Assembly (NCBI RefSeq): GCF_030272615.1 | Contig: NC_081405.1 | Span: 316,625,541 to 316,689,540, forward strand | Reading direction: 5' to 3' | From: Cryptomeria japonica | Lineage: Eukaryota > Streptophyta > Pinopsida > Cupressales > Cupressaceae | DNA: 64,000 nucleotides | Shown: piece by piece, positions 53,395 to 64,000 of the stretch | How positions within the stretch are numbered: position 1 is the first letter of the stretch | Layout of the letters: each line of letters opens with the position of its first letter | Program-made: the position numbers and the translations under genes | Notes under the pieces: generated by a model | What the model saw: the letters and a program-made list of their open reading frames with translations, nothing else | Told to the model about the DNA's origin: nothing | The model's database searches: none

Positions 53395-55900
53395 TAGGTT
53401 TTGACGAGACTGGAAACCCCTTACAACAAGTTTTGAAGGGACATGAAACTATCAAATCTTGTATAGATCCATAACCCATAGAAGAATGTTGCAACAAGAA
53501 ATAGAAAAAACTACCATCATCCCACCCTCAACTTAAACAAAAAATTATTGAAGACCCAACTGAATAAAGGAGGACAAAGCCATCCTCCAAAAAACTCAAA
53601 CAACACTAGGAGATGTCAATACATGAAAATAAAAGGGTTTTTATCAAGGCTCCCTTAACCTTCATCAGATACCAAGGGTTTTTTCAGGCGCCCATAAGCT
53701 AAACATTGAGTTCCAGCAATGATCCCAAAACCACAATCACTAGATTCTTGATAAGAAGCATAAATGAACAATCTATAAGTAGAGGATTTTGAAAGGCTCC
53801 CCAAATATTTGTATTGGATTTTTATTTGGCTCCCAAAACTAGTAAGTTTAACATGTCATGCTCTGTGAAGTGTACCTGTACCTGCAAACACAATGCACTC
53901 AATAAATCATTACAAGCATGGTTAGAAGATTTGAATCAAAGAAAGAGAAAACCATAGCTAATCGACTTATTGCCTCCTAGTAAATACGAGTATGAAAGAT
54001 GCTCTCAGATCTTCGTATGCAAATTCCAGTGAATTGACTACACTTAGATGGAGGATCTGAAAGATGAAAATGCATGATCTAGCAAGAATAGCATGATTAA
54101 GCTACATGAATGATTGATCTAGCATGATTAAGCTAAGATGTAAGCTAAAATTGAGCATGATAACATTGTTAAAACTGATAAACTATAAGCTAGATGCCTA
54201 TAATAACAATGCAAAAGATGAAAATGAGATGGGATCAAATGATATGTGAGATTGATATGAAATTGGTTATGAAATTGGTACCCTTTTGTGCTCCAAAATG
54301 AGGTCTATTTATAGGATTTTCCAAGGCTAGGGGTGATGTGGCAAGAATGAACGGTCAACATTGATTTGAAGATATCAATGGTTAAACTGGAGGAGGATGG
54401 CAAAGGGGGTTGGATTAAAGGGAGCATTTGTCATCTCTATGGTGACAAGTGTCAAGAGGCTTCTAGAAGAGTAGGATGAAAGGGAACACTTAGTGACAAG
54501 TGTCACAAGGTTCTAGAAGATGTTGGATGAAAGGGTACATTGTGGTAGGTAGAATGGGTTAGGTTTAGGAATGGTTAGGCTTAGTAGTGGTAGAAGTTAG
54601 GATAATTTGAATTTAAAATTCAAATAATATGAAAATAGACAACTAATATCAACAACTCATGATTTTGATTTGTTTTAATTAATTAAAGGATTTAGAAGAA
54701 ATGATTTTGGATGAGGAAATTAATTAATTTGAATTAATTAATTAAAGGGATGAAATGAACCTATTTAATAAATCCTTACATTTATTAATAAGTAGATGAA
54801 AACGGAAATTTAATCAAATTGCTTAGTGAATTTAATTAAATTGGGGAGGGGAGATTAATTAAATAATTTCTTATTTAATTAATTATCTTCAGACCATTTT
54901 TAGGTGTATACATAACCCAACAAAGATAATCTAGCAGGAAGTTAGCACCCAACCAACATAACTCCTTACCACTTCAGTATGAAGGAGACCCACCTCATGC
55001 TGAATGAACCAAACACTGTTCAACCCCACCAAGAGACACCTCTCATCTTCTTCAGCAAAAACCATTTCCACCTAAATAAAAGATAGCTCCACCTCAATAG
55101 GACTATCCAAAGAAGACCAAAGATGTTGAAATAGAAAAAACAAAGAATCTTAGCTAGGAACTCTCATCCTCAATTAGAGAAACAAAGGCCAAGTCAATAG
55201 GAAGGGTAAAATAATCCCCCTTCAAAGCCATACCAACATGAAGAGCCCATATCCAGAGGGCCATTGAGCAGAGTCATAGAAGAAAGGACATGAAGTGAAA
55301 AACTCTACATTAAAATGAACATAGCAACCCAACTATGGATCCCTTAAAAGCATGCATAGGTGTCAAAGGGAAATCCCACCACATTGAAACCCTGGCTAAA
55401 GCCCTCCAATTGACAAAGTCAAGAAAGGCCAACAAAAAAGGCTAAAGTTGGTAGAACAAGGGCAACCAAATCTTGAATAAAATAGAATAGAAATAGGGGC
55501 ACCCAGCCCCAAACAAACCAAGGGAAAAATTAGGTAGGTAGTCCAAACCCACCTCAACTACACATTTCCAATAGAATCCACCTCATCTGCAACACCAACA
55601 ACATCTTCCCCACTTAAAATCAAGACCCTTGAGTCTCCTTTGCAGTCACATAGGTTATGTCTCCATCTCCCGCATAACTTCAAACCTCTACGTGCCTTCC
55701 ATTGGGAAAAAATAAAACGAAAGACCATGGTAGTCACTAGGAGGGGGTGGGGATCTCTTGCAACCTCATCATATTGATCTTCAACTCCCTCTACGATAGA
55801 GTGCCCAACTCTTCTACCACCACTGCCACATCTCTTTTTGCACCTATCACTCGATCCTCTGGACATATCCTACAAAATAGGAACCAAAAAAAAAGGAAGA
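53395..55900 (-). repeat. Unclassified repeat R1, copy 1, split by LTR K
   Basis: The left part 53395-53853 and right part 54913-55900 flank LTR K. On the minus strand the left part reads GEPFQNP, matching EPFQNPSFLF of copy 2 near 57600, and the right part has residues like EVELSF matching EVDLSSMEVE of copy 2. A minus frame of 102 codons at 55558-55866 (start MSRGSSDRCKKRCGSGGRR) has no domain that I can name. It may be an old coding transposon, but RT, transposase or nuclease motifs are not seen. Confidence 0.5.
53854..54912 (-). repeat. Solo Tat-type LTR K
   Basis: The right end reads TTTTTAGGTGTATACA, the reverse of a TGTATACACCTAAAAA start, close to element F's TGTAGACACCTAAAA. AT-rich TTAATTAATT blocks lie near that end and a TATA box (CTATAAATAG on the minus strand, at 54310-54325) lies in the middle, the same layout as F. 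The left end is TGTCATGC. Flanks are TAACA and TAACC, a nearly perfect duplication. No interior follows, so it is a solo LTR. It is a different family from F by sequence. Confidence 0.7.
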
Positions 55901-56024
55901 GGGGGGGTTAGGAGTATCATATTCATCTATTTTATCTCCTTCCTTGTTGTCCTCAACATAGCCCCCTATAGAAACCATCACTCCTCCTGCATGCGTTACC
56001 CTCACTCCTACTCTTCCCATTTGA

Positions 56025-56505
56025 AATTAAACTAAATTAAATATAATTTTTTTAGGACTAACGTTTTACTATATAATTACATGTGACAACACACATGGAC
56101 ACATATGTACCACCACAAAATACACACATTAAAATATATTAAAATTTATTAAAGTTTTTAGTATGAAGTTAAATTTTAGGACTATTTTTTACTATACAAT
56201 TACATCTGACAACACAATGGACTCCAACCATATATAACACCTAAGGCCATAAATGTAACATACATACACATTATAAAACAACCACATAACTTTAGGTGAC
56301 ATATGAAACCAAAAAATCACAATATGAATCACATGGATAGGACACCTAAGTTTCTCTAGATATACTAGGTTGGCTTTACTAGTTTTCATAACACGCACTA
56401 TGCAAATGACCAATTTAACTAGCTTGTAACAAACATGCACATTTGATTGGATTATTATTTTGTCATCATAATATCTCATAGAAAATAAATAAATCCACTT
56501 ATATA
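56025..56505. repeat. Unclassified repeat R2, copy 2
   Basis: It matches 59095-59590 over most of its length, including AAAAAATCACAATATGAATC and CACCTAAGTTTCTCTAGATA. It contains an inner tandem of about 130 bp that starts AGGACTAACGTTTTACTATA. It ends where LTR L begins. Confidence 0.7.
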
Positions 56506-57040
56506 TGTTGGAAATGGAATGATAAAACTATTATAAAATCAACAAAGATCCAACCATACAAACCCTAGTTCTACAATCAAGAATCCACCATACACCAATG
56601 ATGAACCTAAAACATGCAAATCACAACAAAATAGAAATATTATACCATTCACATGCTTAGTAGGGTTTGAACTCCATTGATCTTATTTGATATGATTGCT
56701 CTCATATTTTGTATTGTGCACAAGAGGTCAACAGAGAATAGATTGTGGTTGTCAAGTCGCTTGATCACATAAAGTCTTAGTTGCTTGAATGATTAGCTAG
56801 ATTGTAGGATTAGGGTTATTAAAGGATGAAGGAATCGTCTCATAGAGAGAACACCTTAGAAAATGGATGTATATGATTAAGAGGTGAAAGGATAAATGGT
56901 TAGCTAGTATTAAAGGGTATGTAGGGAAAATGATAAAATAATGAGAGGGTAGTTAGGATAAATGAAAAGATAAATGACAAGTTTCATGGAGGGAAAAACT
57001 TAATGAATTAATTAAATTACTGAAAGTCTATTTAATAATT
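56506..57040 (-). repeat. Truncated Tat-type LTR L
   Basis: Reading from TGTTGGAAATGG, it follows the reverse complement of the F LTR: AACAAAGATCCA, CATGCAAATCA, TAGGGTTTGAACTCCATTGA, TTGTGCACAAGAGGTCAACA, GATAAAATAATGAGAGGGTA. Similarity ends near the first AATTAATTAAAT block, so the U3 end is missing. It is an old relative of element F. Confidence 0.75.
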
Positions 57041-57244
57041 TTTTTACATTGGAGGGGTGATTTTCTATAGTTAATGAGTATCATTTCCCCTTTTAAATCA
57101 TCTAAGGCACCATAAAATTGTAAGTTATTTGTTATTCCTTTTTCCTTCAATAAATAAGTATTGTTCAAAGGAGGTTTATGCTTCCATTACGCCATGGTTC
57201 TATATATACAATTTATAATTATTGTTAAGATAATATGCCTATTA

Positions 57245-58200
57245 TTTTTTATTAGGGGAAAAAAGGGTTTTGAAGGGACATTAAGTCCTTTATAGATAGA
57301 TTTTGTAGGCATGTGGAAGCCACTAATAAAATGTTTCCTATAGATATATGAAGATGAACTACAACCAAGATAGATAACAATATGAAGAAACTATCTACCC
57401 AAGAAAAAGGCCAAAACCACCAAACAACTTAGATCATATAATCCATAACCATCTATTTTGAGAAGTCTCCCATAACTTTAAGACAAGCTACACTAATTAA
57501 AACTAAAATGTAGTCCACAAATAGCAAGAAATAAGCAACATAACCTGATACACCCTACCATCACAATAAAAGGTCAAAGTCATCAAATAAAAAAGAAGGG
57601 TTTTGAAAAGGCTCCCATAACCTTTTGAAGCAAGTCCTTACAAAAATCACCATCTTCAAATTCCTCTTATGTAAAAACCAATGTTGAGATTCACCCTCAA
57701 AATCCACCTGAATAGGATAAGAAGATTGTAGCCAGAAGCAAGAAAAGCCATAACGCCTTAAAGCATCTACCACCATTTCCCACAAACCAAGTCTCCACCT
57801 CCATAGAAGACAAATCTACCTCTACAAGAAGGTTAGGCATAAAAAAGATAAGGAGAAGGAAAAAAAACTTCAACCCATCACCACCTCCTCTACCTGAATA
57901 AGAAATATAGTGAAATAGGAACTACAAAAGTAAAAAAGAACCCCCTTAAAGGAAAGACACACCAAACCACCAAAAATCCACAACCAAAAACAAACTACCA
58001 AAATGTAACCTTAAAAATTAACAATTACAAATCAACCAACTCAAGACAAGGATAAGCCAAATAAATGGAAGATAAAGTACTCTCCCAACTAAGAGAAACT
58101 CCAAAGAAAGAAACAACCCCCGAATCCAACTAAGGGAAAAAATATATAAAAAAACCTCAAACACAAGGGCTAGGCTCAGAAAAATGATAATCCTTAACCT
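57245..58200 (-). repeat. Unclassified repeat R1, copy 2
   Basis: It starts at AAAAAAGGGTTTTGAAGGGA, as copy 1 does with a diverged form. The minus frame 57561-57785 (74 codons) has HWFLHKRNLKMVIFVRTCF and EPFQNPSFLF. I do not recognise a protein family. The part 57041-57244 before it and 58201-58829 after it hold nothing I can name. Confidence 0.5.
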
Positions 58201-58829
58201 TCGTTGACTATAATACTACATTGAATTTTGAGAGAAATTTATATACCATCCAAGAAATCTATAAAAAGTAAAGGACCAAAGAAAATTTATGAAAGTATAT
58301 TTTATATTTTAAAACTATTTGATTCCATGTATTTGATTTACATAGTCTGAAGTTTAAGATTTAGAATCTTGTTAATTTTATAGTTTATTTTATAGGGTTT
58401 AGTGGTTGACCTATTTATGTTTCACACTAATTTGATTTCCTGTCTCTCTAATAACAAGACATGACCATAACAATAAAGGTAATAACACTACACTTCAAAA
58501 TAAAATACACTACCAGCAATAGCTTTCTAGTTACTATAAAGGACGAAATAGTAGAATTTATATTTAATTTAGATTTGATAGGAAGGATTATTATTCCTAC
58601 CTTTGTAATTTTTTATGTCTTGTAGAAGATATGTTTGGGTGCACAAGTAAGGTTTCTTCCTCTGGCTTTAGATTTTTTAACTCGCTTCAAGATACAAAAC
58701 AGTACCCAAAATAAAAAAGCATAAAGAAAGGAAAGAACAAGTGATGAACCCCCTAGAAAGAACAATTACAAGATATAAAAGAATTTCAAAGAAAAAAAAC
58801 TCTTTCATTTATTAGTAAACAATTTTGTA

Positions 58830-59620
58830 CTTAGATATGCAAGCACGTGTCTTAAGTTGACATTTGTCTCCTTCAATGTTGGTTTTCCCTTATATTTTAA
58901 TAGGAAAATAGGCCCAAGTAGCAATTTTTATCACATTTTTCTATCTATAATTACAAATACTAATTTTTTATAATGCCTTAAAATTTATGTTCTAAAGAGT
59001 GGTATTAATCGAAATGTACTATGCATAAAAGTTTTGAAATTATCATCTGGAATGAATTTTCCCTCTTCAAAAGGTATTTAAATATTAAATTTAAATTTAA
59101 CTTTTTGGGGCTAATGTTTCACTATACAATTACATTTGACAAGATAGTGGACTCCAACCAAATTTAATAGAAAATAACATACATGCACTACCACAACCTA
59201 GACACATTAAGATGTATTTAAATTTAAAATTTAAATTTAACTTTCTAGGACCATTGTTTTACTATACAATTACATATGAAACACAACAAAGTCTAGCCAT
59301 ATATAACACATAAGGACAAACATGTACCATATACACATATAATGTCCATTACAAATAGACCACATAACTTCATGTAACATATAAAACAAAAAAATTCACA
59401 ATATGAATCACATGAATAAGACACCTAAGTTTCTATAAATAAACTAGGTTGGTTTTACTAGTTTTCACAACACTCACGATGCAAATAACTCATTATACTA
59501 GCTTACAATAAAAATACACATTAAATTGTATGATTAGTTCATCATCATAAAATCTCATATCCAAATCAATAAATACATTTGATATAATATTCCACATAAA
59601 TGTTTTTTTAAAGAACACTC
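58830..59620. repeat. Unclassified repeat R2, copy 3 (longest)
   Basis: Its first half matches copy 1 (53020-53340) and its second half matches copy 2 (56030-56500), so it links the two as one family. The inner tandem (ACTATACAATTACAT...CTCCAACC) is present twice at about 59105 and 59235. Confidence 0.72.
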
Positions 59621-59761
59621 TTTAACCTTAGACATGTATCATATACCATATCAAAATAATTGTATTAAGAGATAATAAGCATGATTAGAAAAATAAATCA
59701 ATGATTGCATAATGAAAACATAGCATTCCAATGAATCATCATAGAAAAGGGCACATGAACC

Positions 59762-59791
59762 CACACACAAACACACACACACACACACACA
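59762..59791. repeat. CA microsatellite
   Basis: About 15 CA units with one interruption. No gene lies from 59621 to 59879. Confidence 0.9.
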
Positions 59792-59879
59792 AATAAGTTT
59801 GACTTGAAAAATGGGTCCCACATCATCCCCCTTAGGTTGGACTTCCTCTTGGAATCCCTTAAAATGGTGTGGATAAAAT

Positions 59880-61168
59880 TATTGGCAACAATTATGAGAG
59901 AAAAATGAGAAGGGGGTGAAGGTTGAATCAATTTTCTACCAGATCTACAAACTTAACCATAAATGCAAAACTAATAAATTACAACAACAACAAAGATAAG
60001 AATATTGAAAGCGCAAGACACAACACCAAGATTTTGACATGGAAAACCCAATTAAGGGAAAAACCATGGTGGGAATCTACCCACAACAAGATGATACTCT
60101 GTAGTAGTATGTGTAAATATTAGAATGGGGAATGCACATGCATTCAAGCCAATTTCCTAGAGCTCACTACTCAAAAGATAATAACCCAGAAGGCTACAAG
60201 CCTCAGGGAAGTCTCACTGACTTACAACAAGATTCAGACAATAATACAGAAGAAAAGAATAACAATAATAGAATTTACAAATGCCTGATGATAGTTTTGG
60301 TTAAGCACAATTGTCTTCTCTACAATATAAATCTATGCTCAATCACAATACCGAAAGATGTATTCACTTGTTTGCACATACACCACTCTTTGATAATGAA
60401 GACACAACACCGACACCAAAATTATAAAATTACAAAATTACAATTATAAAATTACATCACATGATACAAAGGTCGACCACCGAACTAATATAATGATATG
60501 CATGACATAACATGGACCTAACTCAAATTTCCAAACAGTCATCACCACTAGAAAATACATCAAGATAAACCACAACACAATACACCACTAGGAAATCGCA
60601 TAACACAAAAAACATCAGTGGATCATGAAAATCACCAAAAACTTGCACAATGATCAATGTGTATCATCAAAAAAATAGGAAACAATTAGGGAACACTAGA
60701 AAGAATGTTAGAATCATTAGTAAAAACTGCACCAACACCATTGAGCTAATCTTCATCGATCAACATCTGAAACTCAAGAATACTCAAATTGCAGCAACTA
60801 TCACAAAGAAAGAGAACTTGTGGTGAACCAAAACATGAACCATCTGAAATGAAGATACACAAGACCATCCCAATAAAACTCCCAAAGACTCAACTCAAGA
60901 TCTGATCAGACCAAAATATACCAGAGGAAATATTGAACTCTACAAAGCACTGATCAGAAAAGAAAACTGCAAACCAGATCATATGATATGATCAATTAAG
61001 CTTTTTGGATCACTGAAACCAATACAAAAAGATGTAATAACACTATAAATAAACCACACACCAGACCATAATCACAATAAACCAATCTGCAATTACCAAA
61101 GCAATAAATCACGGGAATATTTTGACATCAATGACAATAATATATCCTAACAAGGGCAATGTCCAACA
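59880..61168 (-). repeat. 3' LTR of element H
   Basis: It begins TATTGGCAAC (TGTTGG mutated) and AATGAGAAGGGGGTGAAGG, and ends AATGTCCAACA before the polypurine tract ATCTCCCCCTTTGG. It carries AAAAACCATGGTGGGAATC at about 60059. The length is about 1289 bp. The left edge is uncertain by a few bases. Confidence 0.8.
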
Positions 61169-61315
61169 ATCTCCCCCTTTGGCATTGGTGGAAACATATG
61201 AATGTAAAAAACAATAATACAGAGACAGAAAATATCTCCAACATACTCCCTCTAAGATCAAGTAGATAAAACAGTTTTTCACATGCTTCTCTCCCCCTTT
61301 GATAGCAATGCCAAA
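61169..61315 (-). other. Element H polypurine tract and second tract
   Basis: The first tract is directly behind the LTR. The second at 61289-61315 reads CTCTCCCCCTTTGATAGC followed by AATGCCAAAG, as in B, D and E. Confidence 0.75.
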
Positions 61316-61502
61316 GATGTGAAAATAGAAAACCAAACTTACGCTCCCCCTTAGATAAACAAATCATGATTCTCTCCCTGAAACAGATAACCAATCCAAC
61401 AGAATACTCCTCCAGAGGAGCAACACCAACTCATCAATCCGGACAAAAAGATAAAACTGTGAATTCCACTAGATTGATGCAACTAAATGCATCTAGTTAT
61501 CA

Positions 61503-62640
61503 TCAGAAGGGGTAGATACCCCTAACTTGTCTCTTAAATAGACAAATGTATCTACAGGGCAAAGGTTTAGTGAAAATATCACCAATTTTTTCCTTTGTAG
61601 ATACATACTCCAACTTCACTTCCTTTTCACTGACTTTTTCTCTCCAAAAATGATATTTGATTGATACATGTTTAGTCTTTGAATGTTTCACCATATTCTT
61701 TGACCTATTGATAGCACTGGAATTATCACAATATATGACAGTAGGCTCATCATATATAAATCTGATATCCTTCAACATTTGCTTCATTCAAACTACCTAA
61801 GTGCAGTTACTTGTAGCAATAATGTACTCAACTTTAACAGTAGATAAGGAAACTAAATCTTGTTTCTTACTAGCCCATGAAACCAATTTCTTACCCAAAA
61901 ATAATGATCCACTGATAGTGGGTATGTGGAAGATCATGGTGGGCCAAACAGGTCCTTAAGTGGCAATGAAAATCAGAAAATAGAGTTAGGCAACTTGGCG
62001 TAAAAATTTGAATAAGTTACCAACAATATTTCAAAAATATGTAAGAATGGAATTTGTAGAAAATCGAATATAGTTTCTAAGCTACTAGTTGTCTTCTAAA
62101 AATAAATAAATCTATTTGATAAAAATTTGAAATTTCAATGTACTAGTACTAAAATTTCAGAAAAAAGATAAGAAGAAGGTCTATGTTTGACCACCCTAAC
62201 AATAATCAAATAATAAGATTTTTTTATAATATTAGATATAAGTAAAAGACTCATGTCTATATGTGATACATATTTTTTTATATTTTTTTAAATAAATAAT
62301 TAATTATGATTTTATTACTACAACTTTTTGAAAATATGAAAAACTTGTATTTTTGACCACCATAACTTGGTCAAAACTTTACAAAATTCTTTTTTCTTGA
62401 ACCCTATAGTATACAAAGAATAGAATGTGACACATGTTTTGGATTCAAAAAATGTGATACCATTTGAAAGTTATAGATATTTTTCAATCAACCTATCAAT
62501 CAAAACTTAGTCAGAAAATCGTCACTTTTTGGCCCCTCATGATCTTGCACATACCCTAGTGCTCTTCCGGTTATCAACATCACTAGCCCAATCAACATTA
62601 GGGTAAGCACATAACATGAAATCATCATTCCTCAGATACC
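61503..62640 (-). pseudogene. Element H RNase H, split by a MITE
   Basis: The frame at 61503-61787 has VIYCDNSSAINRSKN (YCDN active site), KHVSIKYHFWREKV and DIFTKPL. Upstream, KKLVSWASKKQDLVSL-type residues lie at 61835-61900. The remaining N-terminal part, with DWASDVDNRKST, is on the other side of the MITE (62557-62640). The two sides join in the right place of the motif when the MITE and one TAGT are left out of the reading. Confidence 0.82.
61920..62556. mobile_element. MITE-like DNA transposon inside element H
   Basis: 637 bp with terminal inverted repeats of about 29 bp that start GGGTATGTG; 26 of 29 bases match (left 61920-61948, right 62528-62556). Flanks are TAGT on both sides (61916-61919 and 62557-62560). 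The interior is AT-rich and has no coding frame, so it needs a transposase from elsewhere. The superfamily is not clear: a 4 bp duplication does not fit hAT, Mutator or PIF. Confidence 0.85.
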
Positions 62641-63706
62641 ACAAACTATAATCCACAATTCCTTTCAAGTATCTGAATATCCTCTTTAGAATAGTGACAT
62701 GACTCTCTTTCGGATCAACTTGATATCTAGCAGCCATGCAAATAGTATGCATAATGGTTGGTCTAGTGTGAGTAAGATATAGTAGTCCACTAACCATAAA
62801 TCTGTACAAAGTCTGATTAGCTTTTGGAGATTCATCATTTTTAGACAATTTATAGCCAGTCACCATAGGAGTTTCAATTGGTTTATATTTATCGAACCCA
62901 AACTTTTTCAGCAATTCCTTCACATATTTAGTTTGAGATATAAAAATACCTTTCCCAATCTATGAAATCTGCAAACCTAAAAAAAATTTCATCTCTCGTA
63001 TAATCGACATCTTAAATTCTTTATACATATCACCGACAAACTTCGTGCTCAAGTCATCATCTCCTTCAAAGATAATATCATCAAAAAAAAATTCAACAAT
63101 CATGATGTTATCATTATCAATCTTAAAATACAGATTGCTGTCAGCAGTACCGTTATTAAATCTCAATTTCAACAAGTACTTAACTAATCTTGTATACCAG
63201 GCTCTAGGGGATTGTTTCAATCCATAAAATGTTTTATTCAGTTTGCATACCATGTCTCCATCATATGATAGTCAAAATCCATTAGGTTGCTCAATGTAGA
63301 CTTCTTCCTCAAGATCACCTTTCAAAAAGGCTGAGTTGACATCCATTCGATATACCTTGAAATGTTTATAAGCAGCATATGTAAGCAACGGTCTAACAAC
63401 ATCAAGTCTAGCTACCGGAGAAAAATTGTCCCCACAATCAATTCATTCTTTTTGTGAATATCCTTTGTAGACCAATCTTTCTTTATTTCTGACAAATTCA
63501 CTGTCGTCATTCAATTTGTTCTTGAATACCCATTTAGTACCAATAGTATTCTTATCTTTAGGTCCAGGCACAAGATCCCATGTGTTATTATTTTCAATCT
63601 AATTCAATTCTTCTTCCATAACTCTCATCAAATTTTCATCTTTACAAGCGACAACAACATCTTTAGGTTCAATATTAGAAATCAAACATACCTCTTCAGC
63701 AGCTAG
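62641..63706 (-). pseudogene. Element H reverse transcriptase remnant
   Basis: The frame at 62960-63253 has MVCKLNKTFYGLKQSPRAW and then the active site as FFDDII, where YVDD is usual: the aspartates are kept and the first two residues changed. The connection domain is in the frame 62537-62923 (FGFDKYKPIETPMV, RPTIMHTICMAARY). The N-terminal part (63260-63600) holds SAFLKGDLEEEVYIEQ in broken frames. Stops at about 62940 and 63270 interrupt it. Confidence 0.82.
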
Positions 63707-64000
63707 TGTAGTACCCCTACCCTAATCAAAATTTTAATCTTAGTTTAACCTTGGTTAGTTTATCATAATATAATGATTATAGTCAGATGTTTTGATTTAG
63801 TGCATATCGATTTATGTGGTCATCACACCGATTTGTATGCAAGTTATTAATTCTCCTATTTTGTGTTATAATCTCGGGCTAACACTTTCATTAAATTTAT
63901 ATATGTATGCATGTATGAGTCTTGGTTGTAGGAGATTCTAGGTACAGTGTCGCGTGGGTGTGGGGTTCATCTTCACTTGGATTCATAGTATTGAGTGTAC
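63707..64000 (-). mobile_element. Start of another LTR element (runs off the window)
   Basis: TGTAGTACCCCTACCCTAATC begins abruptly within the copia linker of H. Its form (reverse of an LTR ending GGTAGGGGTACTACA) suggests a minus-strand LTR. The left flank is GCTAG. No more can be said, as only 294 bp are in the window. Confidence 0.5.

Larger units (their letters stand above)
59880..63706 (-). mobile_element. Element H: Ty1/copia retrotransposon, 3' part
   Basis: It holds a 3' LTR (59880-61168), polypurine tracts, RNase H and RT on the minus strand. The RNase H is split by a MITE (61920-62556). The coding part ends at 63706 in the linker before RT, where another LTR starts, so its integrase, gag and 5' LTR are outside the window or lost. 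All frames are broken. Confidence 0.85.

Noticed and set aside
55558-55866. A 102-codon Arg/Gly-rich frame as a host gene
   Set aside because: No motif, promoter or conservation is visible, and it lies within repeat R1 that is present twice.
1-64000. tRNA, rRNA genes and CRISPR arrays
   Set aside because: I saw no tRNA cloverleaf with conserved boxes, no rRNA core sequence and no regular repeat-spacer array. The tRNA-like words are primer sites of retrotransposons.

Overview
This is plant nuclear DNA made almost entirely of nested, decayed LTR retrotransposons. No intact host gene is visible. The mix of many old Ty1/copia-like copies, a 15.9 kb Ty3/gypsy element of the Tat type and very little selection on any reading frame suggests a large, repeat-inflated genome. 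A conifer or other gymnosperm is my best guess, but that is inference and no sequence here proves the species.

Layout. (1) 1-1317 is the 3' end and 3' LTR of a plus-strand copia-like element. (2) 1493-18688 is a plus-strand copia element (A). Its reverse transcriptase is split by element B (5518-15736, minus strand, target duplication TATAG) and by a solo LTR, C (15784-17355, minus). B itself is split at 8881-12172 by a foreign block that holds a piece of an alpha-galactosidase gene, a decayed tandem array and telomere-like repeats. (3) 18689-22929 is mostly unassigned AT-rich DNA ending in a fragment of another LTR with its primer site. (4) 22930-29378 is minus-strand copia element D, with a left-truncated 3' LTR, followed by a TA/CA microsatellite. 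(5) 29884-52558 is a plus-strand copia-type LTR (G), cut twice. The first cut is a miniature TRIM-like element (29957-35821, target duplication TAGTA) that carries a whole copia genome (E) with only one LTR inside it. The second cut is the Tat element F (36549-52487, target duplication GTTAG). (6) 52559-59620 holds alternating copies of two unclassified repeats, with a solo Tat-type LTR (K) and a truncated one (L) inserted. (7) 59880-63706 is minus-strand copia element H, with a 637 bp MITE in its RNase H; another LTR (I) begins at 63707 and runs off the window.

How the parts work together. Each copia copy once carried gag, protease, integrase, reverse transcriptase and RNase H between LTRs, with a tRNA-iMet-type primer site and a polypurine tract. 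All are now dead: catalytic residues of the protease or the RT YVDD box are mutated or deleted in the copies I could read. F is the youngest insertion with two LTRs that I could align (20 differences by eye over 762 bp). It has gag, protease, RT, two RNase H domains and integrase nearly all in one frame with scattered stops. On the opposite strand, downstream of integrase, it has a broken gene for a plant mobile domain (PMD) protein with a coiled-coil tail.

The observations I would check first are the TRIM/E composite, the antisense PMD gene in F, the alpha-galactosidase exon inside B, and the duplicated polypurine tract found in five copia copies.
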